From Lachnospiraceae bacterium UBA7050 (GTDB lineage: Bacteria > Bacillota > Clostridia > Lachnospirales > Lachnospiraceae): a stretch of DNA of 64,000 bases. Of the stretch, positions 35,463 to 43,841 are shown piece by piece. Within the stretch, counting starts at the first letter, position 1, and every line of letters begins with the position of its first letter. The notes under the pieces are model-generated. The model ran no database searches, was not told the origin of the DNA, and worked only from the letters and a program-made list of their open reading frames with translations. Location of the stretch: NCBI GenBank assembly GCA_002493905.1, contig DLAJ01000041.1, forward strand, positions 5,164 to 69,163, given 5' to 3'. The position numbers were made by a program, and so were the translations under genes.

Positions 35463-36524
35463 TCAGAATCCCCGGTTTGTCGTCACGGCAATGACCGCAA
35501 TCGTCACAATAAACAGCGCCATCGCACAAGTCATTGTCTTTAACAGCATCACACTCCCCTCCGACACCTGATCCACGCAGCGGCTCATGCGCGCATCCGC
35601 AGCCACACCGGAAACCGCAGCCGCAGCTTTTAAGGAAAGCGCAAGCAAAAACAGCTTGAACAGCGGCATGGCACATAAAAAAAGCAGAAGAAGAATCCCC
35701 GCGACACCCACCGCATTTTTGACCAGAATCGCCGAACCGTATACAACATCCGACGCCGTATCCACAAAACCGCCGATCCCCGGAATGATCGATGCCAGCT
35801 TTTTCAGCGCACCCGTATTGACACTGTCAATGACCGGCGTGATCATCCCCTGCAGCAGACCGATTCCTGAAATTACGGTCACGCAGCATTTCAGCACAAG
35901 ACCGATTCCCCGCTTCGTTAACATGAGAATCCCGTCCATTCTATTGTCCGAGCTGATACCTCCCATGACAGATAACAGCGTATACACATAGATCAGCGGC
36001 ACGACCGCCACCAGCAGCAGATTCTCCACAATGTAGATAACAATCAGCGCCAATTCATAAAAGGCGACCGCCGTTGCATGTCCCGCTGCAAATCCGACGG
36101 ACAGGCAGTACGTCGGTACCAGCAGCTTCGAAAAATCCGTGATTGTCTGAAGGCTCTCCTGCGTGATATCCATCCCCTTCTGCATAATTTTCAAAAGAAG
36201 CATCGCCATCAGAAGAAATACGATGTCATAACTGATATCCGCTATCTGTCTGTTCTCAAAGAGCTGCCCGAACTGCGCAAAAACCGCAGAAAAAATGCCA
36301 AGTATGAGAATGCTCGCAAAGATTGTTTTATAATCCGCGGCCTCCGCGCTGAACGCCTCCCGGACGCTGTTCCAGATGCATTTCAGGCTTAATCCGTTTT
36401 CTCCTTTCATCGCATTCACGATCAGATCAAAAAAAGAAAGATCGGTTTCAGAAAAAACGCTGCCAATCCGCTCGGACAAGTCTCTCAGTCCAAGGCTGTC
36501 CGTAAAATCGACTGTCAAATCCAT
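35463..36524 (-). CDS. spoIIIAE: Stage III sporulation protein AE
   Basis: SpoIIIAE is the polytopic membrane core of the SpoIIIA machine. Seven or eight hydrophobic helices are visible between residue 65 and the end, including IFASILILGIFSAVFAQFG and VAGILLLLFLCAMPLFKLFL. The start at ATG 36524 (MDLTVDFTDSLG) has GGAGAAGCAGG upstream. The protein is 353 residues and lacks the N-terminal signal sequence of the Bacillus homologue; the in-frame extension upstream is not hydrophobic either, so this may be a real family difference. Confidence 0.92.
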   Translation of the reverse strand: MDLTVDFTDSLGLRDLSERIGSVFSETDLSFFDLIVNAMKGENGLSLKCIWNSVREAFSAEAADYKTIFASILILGIFSAVFAQFGQLFENRQIADISYDIVFLLMAMLLLKIMQKGMDITQESLQTITDFSKLLVPTYCLSVGFAAGHATAVAFYELALIVIYIVENLLLVAVVPLIYVYTLLSVMGGISSDNRMDGILMLTKRGIGLVLKCCVTVISGIGLLQGMITPVIDSVNTGALKKLASIIPGIGGFVDTASDVVYGSAILVKNAVGVAGILLLLFLCAMPLFKLFLLALSLKAAAAVSGVAADARMSRCVDQVSEGSVMLLKTMTCAMALFIVTIAVIAVTTNRGF

Positions 36525-36636
36525 CCTGCTTCTCCTTTCCGCCCAAGTCCCCGCTGTCATGTCCGCTTTGTGTTCCGGCGCTTCCACAGTGCTGCCGGCC
36601 GCCTCCAATGAACGGCGGCAGCGCGTGCGCCCATTT

Positions 36637-37023
36637 TTACAGGGCAAACTCCTGTATCGTCTGAATGACCGCGAGAATAACCGGCATGCCAGCCAATAAA
36701 ACCGTCAGTTTTCCAAACAGCTCAATCTGTCCCGCCACGGATGAATATCCGGCATCCTTACAAACGGAACAGGCAAATTCACAGAGATATGTGATGCCGA
36801 TGACTTTAAGGAGAATGCTGAAATACGTGTACTGTTCCCCCATAAACCCTTTGATCTGTGAAAATCCGTTAAGCACCGCGCCTAGTTTATCCATGCCGGC
36901 ACCGAAAATAACCATACTTAATACGATTCCGATATAAAACGAAAACTCCTGCCTGCTTCCTTTCAGCTGCACCCCAAGAAATATTCCCGCAAGCGAAAGC
37001 AGGACGATTTTTGTGATATCCAT
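36637..37023 (-). CDS. spoIIIAD: Stage III sporulation protein AD
   Basis: The 128-residue integral membrane protein has four hydrophobic segments, starting MDITKIVLLSLAGIFLGVQL and ending with GQIELFGKLTVLLAGMPVI and a short VIQTIQEFAL tail. It is the usual AD subunit of the SpoIIIA transport complex. The ATG at 37023 follows GGGGA. A 184-base spacer with paired hairpins separates it from spoIIIAC, which is unusual because AC and AD are normally nearly adjacent. Confidence 0.93.
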   Translation of the reverse strand: MDITKIVLLSLAGIFLGVQLKGSRQEFSFYIGIVLSMVIFGAGMDKLGAVLNGFSQIKGFMGEQYTYFSILLKVIGITYLCEFACSVCKDAGYSSVAGQIELFGKLTVLLAGMPVILAVIQTIQEFAL

Positions 37024-37078
37024 TTTGTTTTCCCCAAAAGAATTGATATGCGTGCCCCGTAAGAAACACCAACGGCCT

Positions 37079-37206
37079 TACCAGAAGAATCCGATTCGCG
37101 ATTCCAAAAGAGTTCGCTTCACGATTCCAAAAGAATCCGCGAAGCGAATCCAGAAGAATCCGCGAAGCGGATTCTTCGAAAGACTTCCGCAACAGCGGAA
37201 GTCTTT
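37079..37206 (-). repeat. Paired-hairpin repeat between spoIIIAC and spoIIIAD
   Basis: Directly after the spoIIIAC stop, AAAGACTTCCGC and GCGGAAGTCTTT form a 12-bp stem (loop of four), followed by GAAGAATCCGC and GCGGATTCTTC (37153-37177), an 11-bp stem. Further degenerate copies of GAATCCGC and GATTCGC continue to about 37084. T-tracts are only three bases, so it may be a leaky terminator or processing site inside the operon. The same two-hairpin layout follows the glycyl-radical gene at 39358-39406. Confidence 0.75.
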
Positions 37207-37207
37207 T

Positions 37208-37402
37208 TTACATAGCAAACAATTCCTGCACTGTCTGGAACAGCTCATAAATGTAAGGAACGATCCATGTCAGCACCAAAATCAGGCCCGCCAGTCCGAC
37301 TAAAAACGCATGTTCGTCCCGCCCGCTGTGTTTGAGTACCTGACCTAAAATTGTCACAAGAATCCCGACTGCCGCAATCTTAAATATGATACCGATCTCC
37401 AT
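37208..37402 (-). CDS. spoIIIAC: Stage III sporulation protein AC
   Basis: This 64-residue protein has two transmembrane helices (IIFKIAAVGILVTILGQVL and FLVGLAGLILVLTWIVPYI) separated by the short charged loop KHSGRDEHA, the typical AC architecture and length. The ATG at 37402 follows AAGGA. It is the third gene of the operon and is followed immediately by a hairpin pair. Confidence 0.93.
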   Translation of the reverse strand: MEIGIIFKIAAVGILVTILGQVLKHSGRDEHAFLVGLAGLILVLTWIVPYIYELFQTVQELFAM

Positions 37403-37435
37403 ACGCTTTCCTTACCGTCCCCGTTCCCACATCCG

Positions 37436-37948
37436 TCATAATAAAACAATACTGAGCACAAGCCCGCCCATCGCGCCCATGCACACATACATCCTGCTTT
37501 TGGACGCAGCATCCTCAGAAAGACATTTTCTTTTTTCCTCCAATTTTTCCCTGCAAAATGACGCCTGAATGAGCTGCATGCGGCTGTCCGCAAACTCCTG
37601 CGCGGCAAATTCCCGTATGACCGCAATATCTTCCTCTTTCAATGCACATTTTCCCACAAGCGCTTCGCACTCCTCACGCCATATTCTTTCAAATACAGCG
37701 CCTTCTTTCCCCGCCATGCGTCCGGCAACCGCAGACAGCAGATGTCCTGCCGCCCCCTTCTGGCGCTCTCCGCCGCGCCTGCATATCTGTTCAAGCTCCG
37801 CCTTATGATAAGTGATCTCGCTCTCAAGATAATAAAAAAACCAGATCATCCGTTCCAGTTCTCTGATCCGCTCGTATCCCGCCCTCCTATAAAAAAGTCC
37901 GAGACCGGTCGTGCCAAACGTCAGCATCAATGCGCCGATCCATCTCAC
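37436..37948 (-). CDS. spoIIIAB: Stage III sporulation protein AB
   Basis: SpoIIIAB is a membrane-anchored helical protein resembling type II/IV secretion F proteins. An N-terminal helix (WIGALMLTFGTTGLGLFY), a long cytoplasmic helical region with ERMIWFFYYLESEITYHKAE, and a C-terminal helix (MYVCMGAMGGLVLSIVLL) are visible. The start is a GTG at 37948, overlapping the spoIIIAA stop by four bases (GTGA) and preceded by AGGAGG. The length of 170 residues is normal. Confidence 0.92.
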   Translation of the reverse strand: MRWIGALMLTFGTTGLGLFYRRAGYERIRELERMIWFFYYLESEITYHKAELEQICRRGGERQKGAAGHLLSAVAGRMAGKEGAVFERIWREECEALVGKCALKEEDIAVIREFAAQEFADSRMQLIQASFCREKLEEKRKCLSEDAASKSRMYVCMGAMGGLVLSIVLL

Positions 37949-38919
37949 CCGCTTTCTCCTCCTTTCTGTGCAGCTTTTACAAGCGGTACAAAAGCCTTGT
38001 CAAGCACCTCTCCGATCACTCCGGGTCTTTGAGAACCCTTTAATAAAATATAGCGTTCAAACAGACCATCCTCCAAAAGTGTTCTTATGTATTTGCGCTC
38101 CGAAAGCTGCCTGATATCATTGCCGTGCACCGTCGCTATCACCTTGCAGCCACAGCGGCTTGCCTGACCAAGCGCCTCCGCATCTTCTTTTCCGCCAATC
38201 TCGTCCACTGCAATTACACGCGGATTCATACTCCTTAACAGTAAAAACATGCCCTCCGCCTTCGGGCATGCATCCAGAAGATCAGTCCGCATGCCAAGAT
38301 CGTTCTGAAGAACACCCAGACAGCTTCCTCCGATCTCGCTGCGCTCATCCACAACGCCGACCGTCATGCCCGCATGTCCGCAGCATCCGTCTGAAAGACA
38401 ACGTATCATATCCCTGAGAAGCGTAGTCTTTCCGCTGCCCGGCGGCGAGATAATCAGCGTATTCAAAAATTCTTCCCCTTCAAACAGCTGCGGCATCACT
38501 CCGTACGCTGCCCCTTTAATCTGATGCGCGATGCGGATATTCATGGCATTCACGTTCTTCATGGACACCAGCTCACGCTCCTTACAGACCACTTCTCCGC
38601 CAAGCCCGATCCGGTGCCCTCCCAAAACAGTCAAAAAGCCCTGCCTGATTTCGTCCTCATAGGCGTATACGGAATAACCGCATAAATGGGCAAACAGCCT
38701 GTCCATATAGAATTTGTCCGGACAGAGCGCGCGTTTGGACTCATAGAGCAATTCCCCATCCTCAGACAAAAAATATTCTCTCCCATGCGCATAGATAATG
38801 ACAGGCCTGCCGACACGCAGACGGATTTCCTGAATCTGTTTTAATCTTGCCGCCACGTTTCGAAAACCGCAGCGCATCGTATCTGGAAACAACTCTAAAA
38901 ATTCCTGCTCCGCATCCAT
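37945..38919 (-). CDS. spoIIIAA: Stage III sporulation protein AA (secretion-type ATPase)
   Basis: SpoIIIAA is the cytoplasmic ATPase of the complex, related to type II/IV secretion ATPases. Walker A is SPPGSGKTTLLRDM, followed by VGVVDERSEIGG, a Walker-B-type VIAVDEIGGKED, and VIATVHGNDI. The ATG at 38919 (MDAEQEFLELFPD) has AAAAGGAGG upstream; ten upstream in-frame residues are unconserved. It opens the operon 43 bases after a sigma-E-like promoter. Confidence 0.95.
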   Translation of the reverse strand: MDAEQEFLELFPDTMRCGFRNVAARLKQIQEIRLRVGRPVIIYAHGREYFLSEDGELLYESKRALCPDKFYMDRLFAHLCGYSVYAYEDEIRQGFLTVLGGHRIGLGGEVVCKERELVSMKNVNAMNIRIAHQIKGAAYGVMPQLFEGEEFLNTLIISPPGSGKTTLLRDMIRCLSDGCCGHAGMTVGVVDERSEIGGSCLGVLQNDLGMRTDLLDACPKAEGMFLLLRSMNPRVIAVDEIGGKEDAEALGQASRCGCKVIATVHGNDIRQLSERKYIRTLLEDGLFERYILLKGSQRPGVIGEVLDKAFVPLVKAAQKGGESG

Positions 38920-38961
38920 GAAAAGCCTCCTTTTATAAAAGAGGTACAACCCTCACACCAA

Positions 38962-38989
38962 AGTATATGACCCGGCATATGAAATATGA
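38962..38989 (-). promoter_or_regulatory. Sigma-E-type promoter of the spoIIIA operon
   Basis: On the minus strand TCATATT (38989-38983) matches the sigma-E -35 consensus KMATATT, and CATATACT (38969-38962) matches seven of eight positions of the -10 consensus CATACAnT, with 13 bases between. spoIIIA operons are known sigma-E targets, and the spoIIIAA ATG lies 43 bases downstream. Confidence 0.75.
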
Positions 38990-39032
38990 CAGCATGATTT
39001 TGTATGTAAAAAAATACAATGTTTTTCTTCTT

Positions 39033-39061
39033 TTGATATGGACATCATAAAAATATATGAT
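39033..39061 (+). promoter_or_regulatory. Sigma-A promoter of the glycyl-radical gene
   Basis: TTGATA (39033-39038) and TATGAT (39056-39061) are separated by exactly 17 bases. The predicted start near 39068 leaves a leader of about 48 bases to the ATG at 39116. The region between is AT-rich. It diverges from the spoIIIA promoter. Confidence 0.75.
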
Positions 39062-39115
39062 ATGATAATAATAACAGTAATGGTTACTATTTTAAGAATA
39101 AAGGAGGATTTTATC

Positions 39116-39358
39116 ATGCAGGAGAATAAGGCTCAGGTAGACAATCTTGTAAATTTATTAGACGGTTATGCAACAAAAGGAGGACACCACTTAAACGTCA
39201 ATGTTTTGAACAGAGATACCCTGCTCGATGCGCAGAAGCATCCTGAAAATTATCCGCAGCTTACAATCCGCGTATCCGGTTATGCAGTCAATTTCATCAA
39301 ACTTACGCCGGAGCAGCAGGCAGACGTTATCAGCAGAACGTTCCACGAAGCTGTCTAA
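39116..39358 (+). CDS. grcA: Short stand-alone glycyl-radical protein (GrcA/YfiD-like)
   Basis: The 80-residue product is almost entirely the C-terminal glycyl-radical segment of pyruvate formate-lyase: GGHHLNVNVLNRDTLLDAQK, then YPQLTIRVSGYAVNF with the radical glycine in RVSGYAV, and LTPEQQADVISRTFHEAV. In Escherichia coli YfiD/GrcA (127 residues) replaces the damaged radical domain of pyruvate formate-lyase after oxygen exposure. A similar repair role is inferred here. AAAGGAGG precedes the ATG at 39116; an in-frame extension upstream crosses the promoter and is not real. It forms a single-gene unit. Confidence 0.9.
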   Translation: MQENKAQVDNLVNLLDGYATKGGHHLNVNVLNRDTLLDAQKHPENYPQLTIRVSGYAVNFIKLTPEQQADVISRTFHEAV

Positions 39359-39406
39359 AAAAGACCGCAAAGCGGTCTTTCAAAGAATCCGTTTTACGGA
39401 TTCTTT
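39358..39406 (+). terminator. Double-hairpin terminator after the glycyl-radical gene
   Basis: AAAGACCGC/GCGGTCTTT (loop AAA) is followed one base later by AAAGAATCCG/CGGATTCTTT (loop TTTTA) and then TGGATTC. The first stem begins at the stop codon. The layout and much of the sequence match the element at 37079-37206, also placed right after a stop codon. Confidence 0.75.
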
Positions 39407-39452
39407 TGGATTCACCCTTGACATTTCTTCTGGGATGAGGTATTTCCTATAT

Positions 39453-39488
39453 AAAAAAGACTTTCCCCTCACGGTGAAAGTCTTTTTT
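39453..39488 (-). terminator. Bidirectional terminator between the glycyl-radical and GH5 genes
   Basis: AAAAAAGACTTTC and GAAAGTCTTTTTT form a 13-base-pair stem with a 10-base loop; both strands end in T-runs. It lies 18 bp after the GH5 stop on the minus strand and downstream of the plus-strand gene. Confidence 0.85.
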
Positions 39489-39505
39489 ATGAAATATCAT
39501 TCTAT

Positions 39506-40534
39506 TTAGAGATATTTTATGATCTGATCCCTGATCCGGCTCCGACATGGATCAGTAATTCCGAAATCCTTCTGCCGGTACGTCCACGCCGCCCTGCCGA
39601 TCCCAAACTTCTGAAACACGGCGGAGACATCCGCATACCAGCGCAGCAGCCTTTCATCAGAAACACGGTCGATCACGCCGTATTCCCCGCAATAAATCGG
39701 AACACCAAGCTTCTCTGCCACCTCAACTGCGACGCGCATTTCCCACTCCATATAAGATATATCAATATCAGCTCCGGCGAACTCCAGAATCCCCTCCGCC
39801 TGAGCCGCCCCGATATTTTCAGCCGTCTTATGATAATAAACCACCTTGGAATCCGGATAATTCACATCACAGTCAGGACTCATATTGTCCACCCACGGCG
39901 CTTTCTGATGCGTAAACACAAGCGGATTATAATAATGGAAATTAAAAACAATATGATCATCGTACGGCTTGTCAAGCAGCGTCAGCCCAAAAATACTGTT
40001 GTTATAAATTCCTCCGATCAGAACCGGATTATCAGGTGCCAGGCGGCGGAGCTCGCGTATCGTCCGCGCCGCAATCCGATTCCAGAGTACCGCATATTTT
40101 TTGTCCGTGATCTCATTGAGCAGTTCGAATGCAACACGATCCGCCAAAGCTGCATAACGCTTGGCAATTTCACACCACATTGCCGTAAAGATATCCTGAT
40201 ACCGCTCCTCCTCAAAAAAGCCGTTCTCCTGCTCCCCTTTGTCAAAAGAAAAACCCGGCGTTTTATGAAGGTCCAGAATCACGTTTAGTCCATATTTTCC
40301 GCACCATTCCACGCAGCGGTCTAAATATCGGAACGCATCCGCCCGGACAAAATCATCCTCACCAAGTATCACGTCGTAATCAAACGGCAGACGCACATGG
40401 TCTAATCCCCATGATGCGATCGTTTTAATATCTTCCTCCACAATAAAGGTTTCCAGATGCTCATGCGAATAATCCGACTGTGACAGCCAGCCTCCGAGAT
40501 TTATGCCATGCTGATATCCTGAAAATTCTTTCAT
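39506..40534 (-). CDS. Glycoside hydrolase family 5-like protein
   Basis: The 342-residue product has the GH5 TIM-barrel features: GINLGGWLSQSD at the start, LDHVRLPFDYDVI, NVILDLHKTPG, the acid/base glutamate in FELLNEI, and the nucleophile in IYCGEYGV. It lacks a signal peptide, so it likely acts in the cytoplasm on imported oligosaccharides, perhaps beta-glucosides. The ATG at 40534 has GACAGGAGG upstream. The AraC-family regulator immediately upstream and the GH2 gene beyond suggest one sugar-use locus, though no transporter is present. Confidence 0.88.
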   Translation of the reverse strand: MKEFSGYQHGINLGGWLSQSDYSHEHLETFIVEEDIKTIASWGLDHVRLPFDYDVILGEDDFVRADAFRYLDRCVEWCGKYGLNVILDLHKTPGFSFDKGEQENGFFEEERYQDIFTAMWCEIAKRYAALADRVAFELLNEITDKKYAVLWNRIAARTIRELRRLAPDNPVLIGGIYNNSIFGLTLLDKPYDDHIVFNFHYYNPLVFTHQKAPWVDNMSPDCDVNYPDSKVVYYHKTAENIGAAQAEGILEFAGADIDISYMEWEMRVAVEVAEKLGVPIYCGEYGVIDRVSDERLLRWYADVSAVFQKFGIGRAAWTYRQKDFGITDPCRSRIRDQIIKYL

Positions 40535-40674
40535 AGTCCCCTCCTGTCTTCTGAAAACAAGCTCAGATAAAATCATTTCTGATCTCAAATAAGCTTCTAT
40601 TATTGATTTCTGATTTATTTATAACAGTTTCAGAAAAAATAAGATATCAAAAAACAGGATAAAATATCATTTTT

Positions 40675-41439
40675 TTAATCTGGATTTTCGTCCGTTCCGC
40701 CAGTAATCCCCATGGGAGAATTGTAATATTTTACGCGGTACTGCTTCGGTGTAAGTCCAGTCTCCTGACGGAATTTCTGTATAAAATAGCTGTGCGAGCC
40801 AAATGCTAAAAAGCTGCTGATCTCAGCGGCCTCATAATCCGAATATTTTAACATCTGACAGGCGGCATCAATCCGCTTTTTCAAAATATAGCGGTTGAGC
40901 GTCATGCCGGTCTCCGCACTGAACAGCTTTGATAAATATGGCACGGACAGACCTAATTGGGCTGCAATCCCGCTTACGTTAATTTTTTCATGCAGATGGT
41001 CATAAATATACTCTTTACATTTTTTCACATGATAACAGGAGCCCGAACGCCTGTGAACCGCTCTCATGCGCTCTGTAAAATCGGCAATTAACTCTGCATG
41101 GATTGCATTGATCTCCCCGGCACAGACCGCATGATCGGCGGCCCTGATATAAAGATCGGACAAATTATATGCCGTCTCACGCTCCATGCCTCCCTCCACA
41201 CAAAAACGTGTAATAAACGCAACGGTAATAACCAGATGATACTTTAAGTTGCGCAGTCTGTCACCCGATAACACGCCGAACCCTTCTCCCCCAAGCGGAA
41301 CCGCATGAGCGCGCGCACCCTCAAGATCGCCCTGTTTTACGCACTCATAAAACTGCATTTCTTTTTCCACAGGCAAATGACCGCGCGCATTCTCGCGCAT
41401 CTCAAATTCAATTTTTGCAAGTTCCTTCTGAATACTCAT
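40675..41439 (-). CDS. AraC-family transcriptional regulator
   Basis: The C-terminal 100 residues form the double helix-turn-helix of AraC proteins (INVSGIAAQLGLSVPYLSKL, then FAFGSHSYFIQKFRQETGLT-type second helix seen as FLAFGSHSYFIQKFRQETGL and PKQYR). The N-terminal 150 residues are helical and contain YHLVITVAFITRFCVEGGM, as in AraC regulators of glycoside-hydrolase loci. The start is the ATG at 41439 behind GGGAGG. It lies between GH2 and GH5 genes on the same strand and probably controls them. Confidence 0.92.
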   Translation of the reverse strand: MSIQKELAKIEFEMRENARGHLPVEKEMQFYECVKQGDLEGARAHAVPLGGEGFGVLSGDRLRNLKYHLVITVAFITRFCVEGGMERETAYNLSDLYIRAADHAVCAGEINAIHAELIADFTERMRAVHRRSGSCYHVKKCKEYIYDHLHEKINVSGIAAQLGLSVPYLSKLFSAETGMTLNRYILKKRIDAACQMLKYSDYEAAEISSFLAFGSHSYFIQKFRQETGLTPKQYRVKYYNSPMGITGGTDENPD

Positions 41440-41482
41440 ACATCCTCCCTGCAAAATCGAAAGCAGCGGCTTAAGATGAAAG

Positions 41483-43564
41483 CTAAAGTTTTCTATCAAA
41501 TGATAATGATTCTGTCAGGGACTGTCTGAGCACCTCTTTAAGCTTATCTGCAATTTGCCTTATCTGTCCGGCATCTACCTTTAAGACCTTTCGGTCATAC
41601 GTATAAAACCCGTTTGTCTCATCCTCCACATCAGAAAGCTGCGTATAAACGCATCCGCATGCCCCGTCCGCTATGGCGGGATAAATCATTTTTTCATACA
41701 TAAGTACAATCCGCTTCGTCAGCTCTTCGCGGCTCTGGCACTCTCCATAGCCATAATGACCGATACGGCTGTAGCGGTGATCAGGCAGCGTATATGCATA
41801 ACCCCCGCATTCAGACACGATCAGCGGCCGCTTTGTTTTGGGCAGCTTCATCGTCTTAAAATAGATATGGCGGCTCGCGAAATCACTCTTCGTCTGCCAA
41901 AACCAGCCGGACGTTGAATCATAAAGCCTTGTATCGTCCACACTCCGCGCCGTCTCGTACATACGGTCGCTCTCAAACTGTCCCCAGCCCTCATTAAAGA
42001 TCGTATAGGCAATGATACACGGATGGCTGTATAACTGCGCAAGCGTATCTTTCATATGCTGCTCAAAAAACTGTCTGCGCCGCAGGCTTCCTCCCCGCTT
42101 CCGGTCATCGGTCTTTACCATGCCGAGCATCGGCAGCGCCGTGTCCCTGACAAACGAATAGTGCCCGCTGTTCACCATATCCTGCATCACGAGCATTCCG
42201 TGGACGTCGCAGTAATAATAAAAGCATTCCGGTTCCACTTTGATATGCTTGCGCAGCATATTGATGCCAAGCTCTTTCATGCGCAGAATATCCCGCTCAT
42301 ATTCGCGCTCCTCACCCGGCAGATAAATTCCCTCCGGATAATAGCCCTGATCTAACACACCGTGCAGAAAAACCGGCTCACCGTTTAAGCAGACCCGCTG
42401 TACGCCTTCGATTTCACGAATTTCAATCTTACGCAGTGCAAAATAGCTCTCAACCGTATCATCGCCCACAGTCACGCTCATCGGATACAGGTGCGGGGAA
42501 TCCGGACTCCACAGGCGCGGGCTGTAGGCACTGGAATCCGCACACGCAACCCCGGCAAGCTCTATGCGCATGCCTTTTTGTGCGAGCGTCTGCCGGTCCA
42601 TACAATCCCGAAACACGCGCACAGTCCCGTTTGAAAGCGTTACGCGCACCGTCACAGTGACAGGGCAGTCTGCGCCGCTGTCCCCCGCCAAAGCATCCGG
42701 GGTACCACTGCCGTTACCGGCTGCTGCTCCCGCCGTTTTGCTGCCGTTACCTGCTGCCGCATCCACTATTCCGCTGCCGTTACCTGCTGCCACATCCGCC
42801 GTTCTGCTGCCGTTACCTGCTGCCGCATCCGACATTCCGCTGCCGTCACTCAATGCGGCATTCTGCGTTCTGCCGCCGTCATGCGCTGCCAGTTCCAGCT
42901 TCAGATTGATTCCTTTTAAGTCGGGTGTTATGTGCATAAAACGGATGTATTCATCCGGCACGGCCTCCGCCCACACGCTCTGCCAGATTCCGCTGACCGG
43001 CGTATACCACATGCCGCCGCGCTTTTTGCGCTGCTTGCCATACGGATAATCATGAGAAAGCGCATCCGTCACAGTGACACAAAGTTCATTCTTCTGACCG
43101 GAGCGCACCGCCTCCGTCATGTCAACCGTCCACGCTAAGTAACCGCCTTCGTGTTTCGCTAAAAACTGCCCGTTCACGGAAACCTCCGCAATCTGGTCAA
43201 CCGCACCAAAATGCAGCAAAATGCGCTTTCCTTCAAACTGCTCCGGCAGGGTAAAAGAACGCCGGTACATGAGCCGCTCACCGACATGTCCATGATATCC
43301 CGACAATGCAGACTGCGGCGGAAAAGGTACCATGATCTTCTGTCCATTGCATTCCCACACACCGTTTAAGTTTATCCAGTCCTGCCGCTTCATCTGCGGT
43401 CTCGGATATTCTTTCCAAACTGCAGAATTTCCTTTTTCTCTCTGTGAGAGCGTCTGTTCTCCTGCATCGCTCATCAGTGTGTAATGCCTGTTTCTCATAT
43501 ATCGATATCCGCCAAACAGGGCCGCTCCCGCCGGGATCAGTCCAAGCCACCACTTTTTCTTCAT
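41483..43564 (-). CDS. Glycoside hydrolase family 2 protein with repeat insert
   Basis: GH2 enzymes are beta-galactosidases, glucuronidases or mannosidases. The order is: an N-terminal membrane anchor (WWLGLIPAGAALFGGYRYM), a sugar-binding jelly-roll (WINLNGVWECNG to YGKQRKKRGGMWYTPVSGIW), an Ig-like domain, and a TIM barrel with the acid/base Glu in TIFNEGWGQFESDR and the nucleophile in PLIVSECGG. The start at 43564 (MKKKWWLG) has AGGAGG six bases upstream. The Ig-like domain is interrupted by about 60 residues of an 11-residue repeat (NGSGxxDAAAG). The short anchor without a signal-cleavage site suggests membrane attachment. Confidence 0.92.
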   Translation of the reverse strand: MKKKWWLGLIPAGAALFGGYRYMRNRHYTLMSDAGEQTLSQREKGNSAVWKEYPRPQMKRQDWINLNGVWECNGQKIMVPFPPQSALSGYHGHVGERLMYRRSFTLPEQFEGKRILLHFGAVDQIAEVSVNGQFLAKHEGGYLAWTVDMTEAVRSGQKNELCVTVTDALSHDYPYGKQRKKRGGMWYTPVSGIWQSVWAEAVPDEYIRFMHITPDLKGINLKLELAAHDGGRTQNAALSDGSGMSDAAAGNGSRTADVAAGNGSGIVDAAAGNGSKTAGAAAGNGSGTPDALAGDSGADCPVTVTVRVTLSNGTVRVFRDCMDRQTLAQKGMRIELAGVACADSSAYSPRLWSPDSPHLYPMSVTVGDDTVESYFALRKIEIREIEGVQRVCLNGEPVFLHGVLDQGYYPEGIYLPGEEREYERDILRMKELGINMLRKHIKVEPECFYYYCDVHGMLVMQDMVNSGHYSFVRDTALPMLGMVKTDDRKRGGSLRRRQFFEQHMKDTLAQLYSHPCIIAYTIFNEGWGQFESDRMYETARSVDDTRLYDSTSGWFWQTKSDFASRHIYFKTMKLPKTKRPLIVSECGGYAYTLPDHRYSRIGHYGYGECQSREELTKRIVLMYEKMIYPAIADGACGCVYTQLSDVEDETNGFYTYDRKVLKVDAGQIRQIADKLKEVLRQSLTESLSFDRKL
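42708..42850 (-). repeat. 33-bp tandem repeat inside the GH2 gene
   Basis: Units start at 42708, 42741, 42774, 42807 and 42840 and share CTGCCGTTACCTGCTGCC on the plus strand. Each encodes 11 residues of the form NGSxxxDAAAG on the coding strand, so reading frame is preserved whatever the copy number. Confidence 0.88.
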
Positions 43565-43654
43565 CACGGACCTCCTGCTGCCAAATGGTTTTTCCAAGCA
43601 CAGTTGTTCTGCCCTTGCGCGCATTGAATAGGAATCATGTAGAGTTTTATTATA

Positions 43655-43747
43655 CCATGATTGCTCCGCAATCATGGTATAGATGGCCATCCGGCCGCTT
43701 CCTGCCTTGAATAAGGTCATTATACCATACTTATGCCCGTAATGCAA
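43655..43747 (-). promoter_or_regulatory. GH2 promoter and leader palindrome
   Basis: TTGCAT (43747-43742) and TATAAT (43724-43719) with a 17-base spacer make a good promoter on the minus strand. About 35 bases into the transcript a 14-bp perfect stem (TATACCATGATTGC, loop TCC) occupies 43653-43683; it overlaps a second TATAAT. The palindrome could be an operator or a transcript hairpin. The GH2 ATG follows at 43564. Confidence 0.6.
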
Positions 43748-43841
43748 AAAGGTGCCACAGGATTTCCTTATCCCATGACACCCAAAATATTCCATGAATG
43801 GACAGCCCTCTTTTTATCTCTGGGTCCTCTGATCCCTTGCT

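Noticed and set aside
37079..37206. Repeat array considered as a CRISPR
   Set aside because: The units are hairpins of unequal spacing without uniform spacers; no cas genes are present.
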